NCBI GenBank assembly: GCA_933822405.4
Contig: CAKOGP040000602.1
Location: 1-36,947, forward strand
Direction: 5' to 3'
DNA: 36,947 nt
Source of the DNA: Cylindrotheca closterium
Lineage: Eukaryota > Bacillariophyta > Bacillariophyceae > Bacillariales > Bacillariaceae
Shown here: positions 1 through 7,700 of the stretch, in pieces
How positions within the stretch are numbered: position 1 is the stretch's first letter
Layout: every line of letters starts with the position of its first letter
The notes under the pieces: model-generated
The model's database searches: none
Told to the model about the DNA's origin: nothing
The model's input: the letters and a program-made list of their open reading frames with translations, nothing else
Translations under genes and position numbers: made by a program

Positions 1-347
1 CGGCCCAATTAGAAGGTTTGGATATGGACGACGACGAAGAAGATGACGCCAAGAGCATGGCCACTACCGAAACTCAAAATCATCAATATTTGGCCAAGTC
101 CCAATACTTGGCATCGGAAGAAACCTTCGAACGCAATTCCAAATTGGCCGTGAAGAAGGATATGCTCGAAAGTGAATGGTCCACCTACAATCCCAATGCC
201 AGAGCAGCAGCAGCAGCAACGAATGTGGCAAGTACAACAAACAGTAGTAGTAGTAGTACTAGTGAGAGTACAGAATTTGAAGCGGGCAGCAGTAGCACTA
301 CAACTACTTCTACTACTTTCACCAATTCTCAAAGAAGTTTGGTATGA
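1..347 (+). CDS. 3' end of an unrecognised gene (low-complexity C-terminus)
   Basis: The frame is open from the left edge of the window (codons from base 3) to the TGA at 345-347, so this is the last ~114 codons of a gene that begins outside. It starts with an acidic patch (Asp/Glu run at about 24-50), then a more ordered-looking segment around 85-195 rich in Glu, Lys and aromatic residues, then Ala, Ser and Thr homopolymer tracts encoded by GCA, AGT and ACT repeats. I do not recognise the family. The acidic and Ser/Thr-rich composition suggests a disordered tail. A longer frame on the opposite strand runs through this stretch and the downstream tandem repeat, but its repeat-derived composition argues that it is a shadow. 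Confidence 0.5.
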   Translation, partial: AQLEGLDMDDDEEDDAKSMATTETQNHQYLAKSQYLASEETFERNSKLAVKKDMLESEWSTYNPNARAAAAATNVASTTNSSSSSTSESTEFEAGSSSTTTTSTTFTNSQRSLV

Positions 348-378
348 AAACGAAAAATTACGATGATAAAGGGAGTGA

Positions 379-783
379 GTGGAGTGAGAGTGGGGAGAAG
401 TGAGGCAAGGGGATGGTAGAAGGGTATTGAGTTGTACATTAATATTTTTATATTGTCCATTATTATTAATACAATGTAATATTATTATTATTTTCATCAA
501 TAGAAACAAACATGTGGAGTGAGAGTGGGGAGAAGTGAGGCAAGGGGATGGTAGAAGGGTATTGAGTTGTACATTAATATTTTTATATTGTCCATTATTA
601 TTAATACAATGTATTATTATTATTATTTTCATCAATAGAAACAAACATGTGGAGTGAGAGTGGGGAGAAGTGAGGCAAGGGGATGGTAGAAGGGTATTGA
701 GTTGTACATTAATATTTTCATATTGTCCATTATTATTAATACAATGTAATATTATTATTATTTTCATCAATAGAAACAAACAT
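379..783. repeat. 135-bp tandem repeat, three copies
   Basis: Three head-to-tail copies lie at 379-513, 514-648 and 649-783, followed by the first bases of a fourth at 784-788. Each unit begins GTGGAGTGAGAGTGGGGAG and ends in an AT-rich part with ATTATT runs. The copies differ at only a few positions in the AT-rich half, so the duplication is recent. The unit is 45 codons long, so any frame without a stop in one unit stays open through all three. The array starts about 30 bp after the stop codon of the left-edge gene. Confidence 0.95.
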
Positions 784-1127
784 GTGGAAGCTTTGTTCCG
801 AGAACAATTACTATTTTAAAAAATAGTGTTACATTTGGGGATGCTTGGTTGTTGGTCCAGCATCTCGAGCACTCACTCAAAAAAATTCTCTTCTTCTTCT
901 TCACATTAAAGTTTTAAAAAAAAAGAAAACCTGTGGGAAACAATTTTATAACATAATATATAACAAAGGTATTCAATGGCACCATGTAGTTCCACACCGC
1001 ATCGTGGCTTTTATGATTGAGGCAAATACTTGTACTGTACACGCTTCTTCCGGTCCTGATTGATTCAAATACTTAGTCAATCATTCTTTCTTTCATTCAT
1101 TCATTCATCGAGTCATTGTCACAATTA
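784..1127. other. Intergenic stretch, nothing recognised
   Basis: AT-rich spacer between the 135-bp tandem repeat and the stop codon of the 276-residue membrane protein gene on the minus strand. It contains A-runs near 915-930 and a short TCAT repeat near 1093-1108. I see no gene. Confidence 0.6.
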
Positions 1128-1958
1128 CTACTTTTGTTGTTTCGCCAACGTGGGATACGATCCCATGGAACCATCGGAATCTATGTAATCGCCCACAAAT
1201 TCGTGGGTCTGATAGTCCCAAGTACCTTGCACGAGCCTCAAAATTCGACTACCATTCTCGGCAAAATCGTGTTTCTCGACCCAATACGATTTGCCCGTCT
1301 CACTGATCAAACCTTCTTTCACCACAAAATCACTGCCATATCCTGAAATCGTCCACATTAAGGATTTGGGCTTGCTCCAGAACCGACCAGCAGGTCTTGT
1401 CACTGGCGAGGCAAAGACCAATTGGATTTCTCGGCCAATGCCACCGTCCAACTCTATATAGGCTCCACTGGCAGAAGTCCAATCACGGGTAGTAGGTGCT
1501 CCCATATTCTCAATACCACCACCAATACCACCCTCCAGGGCCATGTCGTCTTGAGTATACATCCGAGGTTCTTGAATGACTTTGAGTTTGGCCTTGGCCA
1601 CTTGATTGTAAATCCAAAAGGGACTAATGACCTCACTCGTAAACATCAAATGGTACAGAACGACACCCCAAAAACACATGGCCAAGATCACCACGGCCGT
1701 GTGCCATCCCAAGGTGAACCCCAAGACGAAAGTTGCAATCAACGCCAAGCCTGCCACAAGTATTAGAAAGGATTGAAGTTTGGATGCTCCAGGGGGTGAT
1801 GGTGATGGATTCTCACTCTGCATCTGTGATGGGTCATAATCATGATCATTATTCGCAGTAGCATTCGCATTGTCATCGTTATTTTCCAAGTTGTAGGGGG
1901 TAGAAGGCTCATTCAGTTGTGCCATGTTGTTGTTGTTGCTGTTGTTGGTATGGTTCAT
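1128..1958 (-). CDS. Putative two-TM membrane protein with C-terminal domain, unknown function
   Basis: A 276-residue protein from the ATG at 1958 to the TAG at 1128. The N-terminus (about 1-60) is Asn/Asp-rich and disordered. Two adjacent hydrophobic segments at roughly 62-84 and 86-108 form a likely membrane hairpin. The remainder (about 140-270) looks like a globular, beta-rich domain with many Gly, Trp and Tyr residues, ending in a GDYIDSDGSMGSY motif. I do not recognise this domain. The next gene on the same strand (3552-3926) repeats the STPYxLE motif and the double hydrophobic segment, so the two are tandem paralogues. The start is supported by the immediate Asn-rich tract, which has the same style as the paralogue. 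A role in membranes is inference from the hydrophobic segments only. Confidence 0.75.
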   Translation of the reverse strand: MNHTNNSNNNNMAQLNEPSTPYNLENNDDNANATANNDHDYDPSQMQSENPSPSPPGASKLQSFLILVAGLALIATFVLGFTLGWHTAVVILAMCFWGVVLYHLMFTSEVISPFWIYNQVAKAKLKVIQEPRMYTQDDMALEGGIGGGIENMGAPTTRDWTSASGAYIELDGGIGREIQLVFASPVTRPAGRFWSKPKSLMWTISGYGSDFVVKEGLISETGKSYWVEKHDFAENGSRILRLVQGTWDYQTHEFVGDYIDSDGSMGSYPTLAKQQK

Positions 1959-2058
1959 GGTATTTTAATTTTACTGTCAACTGTCAACTGTTTCTGGTAT
2001 GCTTGGTCGAGTATTTGTGTGCGTTTTGGCCTTGCTCGCTCCTCTGTGGTGAGGTATT

Positions 2059-2113
2059 GATGGATCGATGGATCGATGGATGGATGGTTGGTTGGTTGGT
2101 TGGTTGGTTGGTG
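2059..2113. repeat. GATG/GTTG tetranucleotide microsatellite
   Basis: A run of GATC/GATG units passes directly into about seven GTTG units. It lies upstream of the minus-strand membrane-protein gene that starts at 1958. Confidence 0.9.
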
Positions 2114-2660
2114 GAGGAACACTACTAATAAAGGTACGGCACTTGGTGCTGTGGGAAATAATGATGACTTGGATGGATTTTACAGCATTTTTTTTGGCCA
2201 AAATCTTTCCTTCTCACAAGAGTGAGTGACGACATGCTGGCTTGAACGCGCGTGCACATCGTGCTGGCAGTGCCACATTTTGGCAACTCCTACTTTTTAC
2301 CTTGGACCATGACGGCCCGCAAAAAGACCTTTCCATGCCACAATATACTGTAGATACATGCATCCTCAAGCATATTTCGAAACTGGTTTCGAGCCGCAGC
2401 AAAGTTGTTGTTTCCATCCTGACTGATTTAGTTGATTCATTCATTCCCTTCATGGACGTTCCTTTGGTTTGAAAGATGCAGATCCTGGCGATGCGAAGTA
2501 TCTTCTTCTTGAGACAACTGTAGACAATTCAAGAAGAGAAGACCTTCCATCTAGCTTTAGCCATCGCTTTTGCGTGGAATTTTGGTTGTGTCCAAAATCG
2601 TTCGTTCAGAATGAGAAGCAACGAGGACAGAGAAATACAGATGATAAAGAACACGGCAGT

Positions 2661-2722
2661 ACTACCACTACTACCACTACTACCACTACTACCACTACTA
2701 CCACTACTACCACTACTACCAC
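2661..2722. repeat. (ACTACC)n microsatellite
   Basis: About ten uninterrupted hexanucleotide units. In one plus-strand frame it would encode poly-Thr, but the surrounding frame looks non-coding. Confidence 0.95.
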
Positions 2723-3551
2723 CTTCCCCGAAGAATCCAGTCAGAGCTCACATCGCGCAGGGAGGAAAAGTGGTTCCCCTACTTTAGTTCTGCTGAGGGG
2801 AATAAGAGCTCTACAGAGAGCGAAAAGGAAATAAATGGCGCCATACCACAGAGTCACTCCTGTCGCTATTTCGACCACCACCCTCCCGCAGAGATGTTAC
2901 AAAACGAATTGTAGTTACGCATTGGAGTTGCTTGATTTTGTCCACACGAAGGAACAGCAGCCGCTTATCCGATCTTTTGTATCGAAGTATATGTTGTCCT
3001 TTGAGTTTATCGTGGCGGTGTCAAATGAGGAGGAACAATCGTCGACGAGCTCGTTCGACAGGGACCCTGTCGCTTAAAGTAGGTACTAGGTTGGTCGCTG
3101 AATTTGGATTGGCACTGTTCGTCCACAGGCAATTTTTGCGCAAAAAATTTTTCGGATCTCCTCCCAGCAGCAGATTTCTCTGGAACCCTCATTTGAACTC
3201 TGGTAATGTTGTTGCTTGCCTTCCGAGTTGGGTGGATGATGGAACAAGGATGGAACAAGGAAAAACCTGCTTGGCCAGCTTTGGAATCGTTGCTACCCTT
3301 TCCCGATGACTCCAGTTGCCAGCTGTCGAGCTTGGCCTGGAAAGTGAATGCAAGAGTCAGTCGGGGTTGTTGTGGCGTGATCCATCAACTTTTAACCGCG
3401 GCTCCAGTACCACTGCTACTGCCAAAAGCCCAATCTCGAGTGATTGTACCGAAGGCTATAGACCACCAGCCATGTAATCGTCTTTCGTAGTAGCATACTC
3501 GTTAAATTCTTGAATAACTTTTGTTTTGTTGGCATGGGCCTATGATGATGA

Positions 3552-3926
3552 TTATGATGATGGTGGTGGTGGTAGACTCGAGGAGTCAATGGTAGCAGCA
3601 GTATTTCTTGTTCTTGCAAAAGGACGATTAGACCGATTGTAATATAGTACTAGTCCCAAAAACAATATGGAAGCGATTAAAAAAGCCAAAGTAAACCAAA
3701 AGACCATGGCAATCATCAAAGAACCGCCTACGATAAGTGCTAGAAAGGAAGAAAGAGTGGAGGGTCGTCTTGTTGTTGTTGTCTTTGTTGCGTCGTCATC
3801 GTCGTCATAATCACGTTCCAATTGGTAGGGTGTGGACGATGGTTCTTCTTGTGAAATGTTGTCGCTGTTATTGTTATTGTCGTTGTTGTTGTTGTTGTTG
3901 TTGCTGTTGTTGTCGTTTTGGTCCAT
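3552..3926 (-). CDS. Short paralogue of the upstream two-TM protein, lacking its C-terminal domain
   Basis: A 124-residue protein from the ATG at 3926 to the stop at 3552. The start was chosen because the longer frame to 3968 begins at a GTG. It opens with an Asp/Asn-rich tract (about 1-30), then has the same SSTPYQLE-type motif as the neighbour at 1128-1958, a basic/Thr patch, and two hydrophobic segments (about 58-78 and 80-97) that align with the neighbour's SFLILVAGL...VVLYHL region. After the second segment comes a short basic and Pro/Ser tail instead of the neighbour's ~140-residue globular domain. It may be a C-terminally truncated duplicate, possibly a decaying copy, or a functional short form. 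The Asn tract is encoded by a (GTT)n microsatellite on the plus strand. Confidence 0.6.
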   Translation of the reverse strand: MDQNDNNSNNNNNNNDNNNNSDNISQEEPSSTPYQLERDYDDDDDATKTTTTRRPSTLSSFLALIVGGSLMIAMVFWFTLAFLIASILFLGLVLYYNRSNRPFARTRNTAATIDSSSLPPPPSS

Positions 3927-4344
3927 GGTAATACTGGTATGCTTGCTTGGGTGTGCAGGTTCTTTCACTGATTGGAAGGAAGGTGGAGGTGGAGGTACCT
4001 GTTACCAGTACCAGTATCGGTACGTGCATTTTGGAAACGAGGTTGGATCTTTTGCGCGCTGATTGTTTGCACGGACAATGCGCATGCAGGCCTTTCACGG
4101 TCAAAACTGCAACTCCTACACCGAGGACAAAAATAATGACTTCGTATCGGCCGTCGTTCTAATACACGGTATGGTATGAGTGAGGCGTCTACCGGTACAG
4201 TACCAGTATCGTACGTTTACTTCTCTCATTGATGTAGAGCTCATTACAGTAGTATAATCTATGGTTGTTGTAGTTATAACATTGCAGTAGCCCTTTTGCA
4301 ATAAGTACTGTAAAATAATGATGAACGAATCTATGATGGTATCT
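3927..4344. other. Intergenic stretch with a short repeated GTACCAGTATCG motif
   Basis: No gene seen. An imperfect motif reading GTACCAGTATCG(G)TACGT occurs near 4007 and again near 4201. Similar GGTAC-rich strings occur elsewhere in the window's spacers (near 27710 and 28620). Confidence 0.5.
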
Positions 4345-5568
4345 TCAACCCTTGACCTCAGCAGTGAGTCCAACGGTACCGGTAGCATCTTCGTTCCCCC
4401 AGCACAAACCTTTCCATAGTCCAAGGCAATCCAATGATTCGCAAAAATAGGACAGGGTTGATTTTGTTTTCTCGGGTTGCAGCTTCATTTGCTTCTTTTT
4501 CTCTTGACTTTTGCTCTGTTGTTTTGGTTTTCCTCTGTGCCGATTTGTATCCGTGTCGAGAAAGTCTTCCAAACCAACGCTGTCCGAGGCGTCATCCACA
4601 AAACAAATCATTCGACAGTTTGCATTGTTGTTGTTCCTTCGAAAGCTTGTGTATTCTTCATCATGAATATCACAATCGTCATCTTCCATGGAATCATGCT
4701 GCGTCGTATTAGTATCCCCCAACGTGGTTTCTCCTTCTTGTTGCAAGTGTGAGGCATCCTCCAACAACTTGGTAGTATCATCATCAAAATTTGAACTTTG
4801 CACGTCTGCAAAGACACCAGAGAGCGACGAGACGCCCGACCCAAAGGAGGAAGTATAGTCATCGTCGTCCGAGGTAGTATACTTACTGCAAAAAGAGGAA
4901 GAAGAAGAATCATCATTGTTCTCTTGCACCACATTAGAAGAAGCATCTTGTGGGGTAGGATCTGGTTTGTTCTTCGGTGTTTCGGACCTTGTAGGAAGTG
5001 GGGTATAGATGACTCTTGTTCTTAATGTCGTCGTTGTTGTTGTCTCTGGTGGGACAAGGTCCGGAGTCGTCTGGTCTCGTTTGCTCGCCGCTGTCGTTCG
5101 AGAAATGAGGCCCGCTCGTGTTCTTCTTGGAGAATTCTTCCATTCAGCATTATAAGTCGAAGCCCTCGCAATGGCCACTCCTTCGTTTTGCGTCTGCTTT
5201 TGCTTTTGTCGTTGTCGTAAGGCCAACAAACCAATCGACCGTGGCCGACACAAGGATTCCGATTTCATTTCTATTTGCTTCTTGACTACTTTTTGGTTTA
5301 TTCTCTCATCGAAGGGAACATCGGCGTAATCGTTGTCATCTTGAGTGTCATTATTATTACGATTATTGTTATTATTTCTTGCAATGGGCTGGATTCGTTT
5401 TCGGATGGTTCGATACATCGTCCTGTTCAAAAAATCTGTTGATGAGACTGTATTAATAATGAGAAACAACGTTGTGGCCGTAAAAATTGGCTCGAAGGCG
5501 TGACGAATGAGCCTGCAGGATGGCGGGTAATGTCCCATTTTTTCCGTTGAATAAGTATTTGGTCGCAT
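4345..5568 (-). CDS. Hypothetical low-complexity protein with possible N-terminal membrane segment
   Basis: A 407-residue open frame from the ATG at 5568 to the stop at 4345. Residues about 23-42 form a hydrophobic stretch (FEPIFTATTLFLIINTVSS) that could be a signal peptide or anchor. If that part is untranslated, a second ATG at 5418 begins a basic, Asn-rich version. The rest is disordered: an Asn tract at about 64-72, basic patches at 85-160, Thr and Ser runs, acidic stretches at 220-310 and a Lys-rich segment near 345-375. The C-terminus contains Cys and Trp residues (CESLDCLGLWKGLCWG) and is the only compact-looking part. I do not recognise a family. It is transcribed divergently from the gene at 5894. 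Confidence 0.55.
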   Translation of the reverse strand: MRPNTYSTEKMGHYPPSCRLIRHAFEPIFTATTLFLIINTVSSTDFLNRTMYRTIRKRIQPIARNNNNNRNNNDTQDDNDYADVPFDERINQKVVKKQIEMKSESLCRPRSIGLLALRQRQKQKQTQNEGVAIARASTYNAEWKNSPRRTRAGLISRTTAASKRDQTTPDLVPPETTTTTTLRTRVIYTPLPTRSETPKNKPDPTPQDASSNVVQENNDDSSSSSFCSKYTTSDDDDYTSSFGSGVSSLSGVFADVQSSNFDDDTTKLLEDASHLQQEGETTLGDTNTTQHDSMEDDDCDIHDEEYTSFRRNNNNANCRMICFVDDASDSVGLEDFLDTDTNRHRGKPKQQSKSQEKKKQMKLQPEKTKSTLSYFCESLDCLGLWKGLCWGNEDATGTVGLTAEVKG

Positions 5569-5814
5569 TATTTACTTTTCATGGTTGCGAACGTCCAATT
5601 CCCTCTCAACGTCAATCTTTTTTCTCGACGTCTGTACACCGCACGTCGATATTTAGTCATGTAAGTCGTCAACTCAAAAGGATTGCGCGCTCGGCTCGGG
5701 AATGGATTCAAAAAGGTGATCCATAAGTGTTTGAATCCAACAAAAGATTTTGAAATTTGATTCTCATCACAATTTGCATCCACTTCTGCAATCACGTTTT
5801 TTCGGTCAACCTTG

Positions 5815-5856
<42 letters not shown>

Positions 5857-5893
5857 TTGGGTGACTACAATACTATAAATCACCAGTACAAGG
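5569..5893. promoter_or_regulatory. Shared upstream region of two divergent genes
   Basis: These 325 bp separate the start codons of the minus-strand gene (5568) and the plus-strand gene (5894), so both promoters must lie here or overlap the genes. The right half carries the (ATC)14 microsatellite. I cannot point to a TATA box or other defined element. Confidence 0.45.
5815..5856. repeat. (ATC)14 microsatellite
   Basis: Fourteen uninterrupted ATC units lie 37 bp upstream of the ATG at 5894, probably in the 5' UTR or core promoter of that gene. Confidence 0.97.
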
Positions 5894-7084
5894 ATGAGCA
5901 ATGCAATGGTGGCTTCGACCACGAATCATCCGATGATGACAGTGATCGGACAACAACAACAACGACAACAACAACGAAATCAGCAATATGGAAAAGTGAA
6001 CGAAGAAACTCTGGCTTCTTGCAGTCGCACATTGAATGCATCCTTCGAAAAGGCATTAGAACTATCCGCTGTGAACATATCAACTGATACATCGCCGACA
6101 GAGCAGAGCAGTAACATGTCTCTTCCCAGCGTCCGTCAAATGGCAAAAGATTTTGAAGAGAAACGAAAGATCTTCAAGGAACAACAACAACAACAGCAGC
6201 AGCAGCAGCTTGACAACAACAACAACAACAACAACACATCCGCAGTTTTGTCAAATTTTGGCATGCCCCTATCTCCAATTCCAATGAAGAACGACAGCGA
6301 GGAATCACCTTTAGCAATTTGTGAAAAGTGTAATCATCCAGGCGGACCAACGAAGCAGACATGTCTTATTATTACGACACCACCCAAGATTCTTCGAAAA
6401 GATGCCGATTGTGAGACGATTCTATCATCAGAAGAACAAGAAAACAGTAAGAACACGGCGGAGTATGTGAATGAAAAGGATCTTTTCGATACTCCAGATA
6501 AGCAAGCATTCTTGTCGGAAGCACCATTTCAATACGACACTCCGCCTCAGAAAAAGTTATTTGGGGACGACAATGCCATTTACTTTGGGCATTTGGTTCC
6601 TTCCACGGGAGTGGAAAACGAAGTAGATACCCCCAAAACTTGCAATACGTCTAACCTATCCAGTTCCTTTCTTGTGTCGCAAATTGCCTTTGATCCCAAC
6701 AAGACGAATCCTCCTGTGGACCCGGAGGAGTCCTTTGAAACATTCTATAGCCAAGATTCTAATGCCAACCGGAAACGATCCTACTTTGACGATACCTTTG
6801 ACTCTTCTACTGACAATATCCAAGAGAAGGATCTTCCGTCAAGCAGAAAAAGTAGTACCTTGTTCGGACGAGCTGAAAACCTTTTCTATTCCCAGGTAGA
6901 TACTCTTGTCGACAAGTTCGTCATGGCCTGTGTCCAGGAAAAGGATATTGTTGCTCCCGGTCGTGGTGTGAACACCAAGAAGAAGAAGAAGTCAACAAGA
7001 AGCGGTAAGAAGACTACAACAACAACCACCACAACGAGTGAGGACGGCACCACCAGTCGCCAGCCTCGGGTGGCAAATGTGTAA
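5894..7084 (+). CDS. Hypothetical Gln/Asn-rich, mostly disordered protein
   Basis: A 396-residue single-exon protein from the ATG at 5894 to the TAA at 7082-7084. It has a Gln-rich N-terminus (about 20-32). A conserved-looking helical segment near 75-96 (LPSVRQMAKDFEEKRKIFKE) resembles short amphipathic motifs of cytoskeleton-associated proteins. It is followed by poly-Gln (about 97-105) and poly-Asn (107-114). Between 150 and 350 there are many Ser/Thr-Pro sites (for example DTPDK, DTPPQK, DTPKT) that could be phosphorylated by proline-directed kinases. The C-terminus is strongly basic (KKKKKSTRSGKK, about 362-374), a plausible nuclear localisation signal, then a Thr run. I do not recognise the family. 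A regulated nuclear or cytoskeletal role is inference from composition. Confidence 0.65.
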   Translation: MSNAMVASTTNHPMMTVIGQQQQRQQQRNQQYGKVNEETLASCSRTLNASFEKALELSAVNISTDTSPTEQSSNMSLPSVRQMAKDFEEKRKIFKEQQQQQQQQQLDNNNNNNNTSAVLSNFGMPLSPIPMKNDSEESPLAICEKCNHPGGPTKQTCLIITTPPKILRKDADCETILSSEEQENSKNTAEYVNEKDLFDTPDKQAFLSEAPFQYDTPPQKKLFGDDNAIYFGHLVPSTGVENEVDTPKTCNTSNLSSSFLVSQIAFDPNKTNPPVDPEESFETFYSQDSNANRKRSYFDDTFDSSTDNIQEKDLPSSRKSSTLFGRAENLFYSQVDTLVDKFVMACVQEKDIVAPGRGVNTKKKKKSTRSGKKTTTTTTTTSEDGTTSRQPRVANV

Positions 7085-7700
7085 TCATCAAGAGACAGGT
7101 TACGGCATTGACTCACACTCTTAGAGCCATAGTACCGTGACTCTTGTGTGCTAGACACACCTACATATTATATATCATACCTCTACATAAAATTGTACAA
7201 CCTTTAGAGCATCTCCAGCCGAGGCCGTCAATCGACTAGATAGAATAAATGTGATTGGCTGAAATCGGAAGACGTGCAGACGCTTATGACTATGCCTCGA
7301 AAGAAGCATTCGTCGGTCTTGCCGTCTATCCGAAATTGATCGAAGTGCCTTACATTTTTTGTGTAAAAGGTCCGTAGAAAATTGACGCGCAATTTGTATT
7401 CGATTGAGTCGATTGACGTTTGCTACAGAATTATGGACCAATATAGACCCTTATTGGAGTTCGATGCCAAAGGCAAACAAGTCCATTTTTCAAAGATCTC
7501 CCTTCGTGCTTGTCCACCGTTCATTCGCAATGCAAGTACAGGGTAGCTAACTCCAGTCAGTAGTAGCAGTAATAGTAGTGCCGCCAACTCTCTTCGGGCT
7601 CGAATTATTTTATATCTTGCTTTGTCCCATCTTGACGACGACGCCCAATCAAGTGATGCCTTGCATTCCCCTACTATTTCCGACTGGCAGTAGATTCGCA
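7085..7700. other. Intergenic region with a possible small inverted-repeat element
   Basis: Spacer between two plus-strand genes. The only structure seen is a perfect 12-bp inverted repeat (7226-7237 against 7407-7418). The frames here are short. The GTG-initiated extension of the following gene, at 7578-7700, is probably 5' UTR. Confidence 0.5.
7226..7418. repeat. 12-bp inverted repeat spanning 193 bp, MITE-like
   Basis: CGTCAATCGACT at 7226-7237 is matched by its exact reverse complement at 7407-7418. The inner flanks remain weakly similar for about ten more bases (ATAGAATAAAT against ATCGAATACAAAT). No clear target-site duplication is visible. This could be an old MITE remnant or chance. 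Confidence 0.35.

Larger units (their letters stand above)
1959..3551. other. Intergenic region with two microsatellites; no convincing gene
   Basis: About 1.6 kb between the two tandem membrane-protein genes. It holds a GATG/GTTG tetranucleotide tract (2059-2113) and an (ACTACC)n tract (2661-2722). Several frames of 60-125 codons are open on both strands, but none has an ordered composition, a family motif or good splice signals. I found no remnant of the C-terminal domain that the downstream paralogue lacks. Confidence 0.55.

Noticed and set aside
9..779. A 256-codon minus-strand frame with three repeats of a 45-residue unit
   Set aside because: It is fully explained by the 135-bp tandem repeat in an AT-rich spacer and by the antisense of the left-edge gene; it has no protein-like features.
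2469..2834. A 121-codon plus-strand frame with a Thr run
   Set aside because: The run is the (ACTACC)n microsatellite; the start is a non-ATG codon and the rest has no motif.
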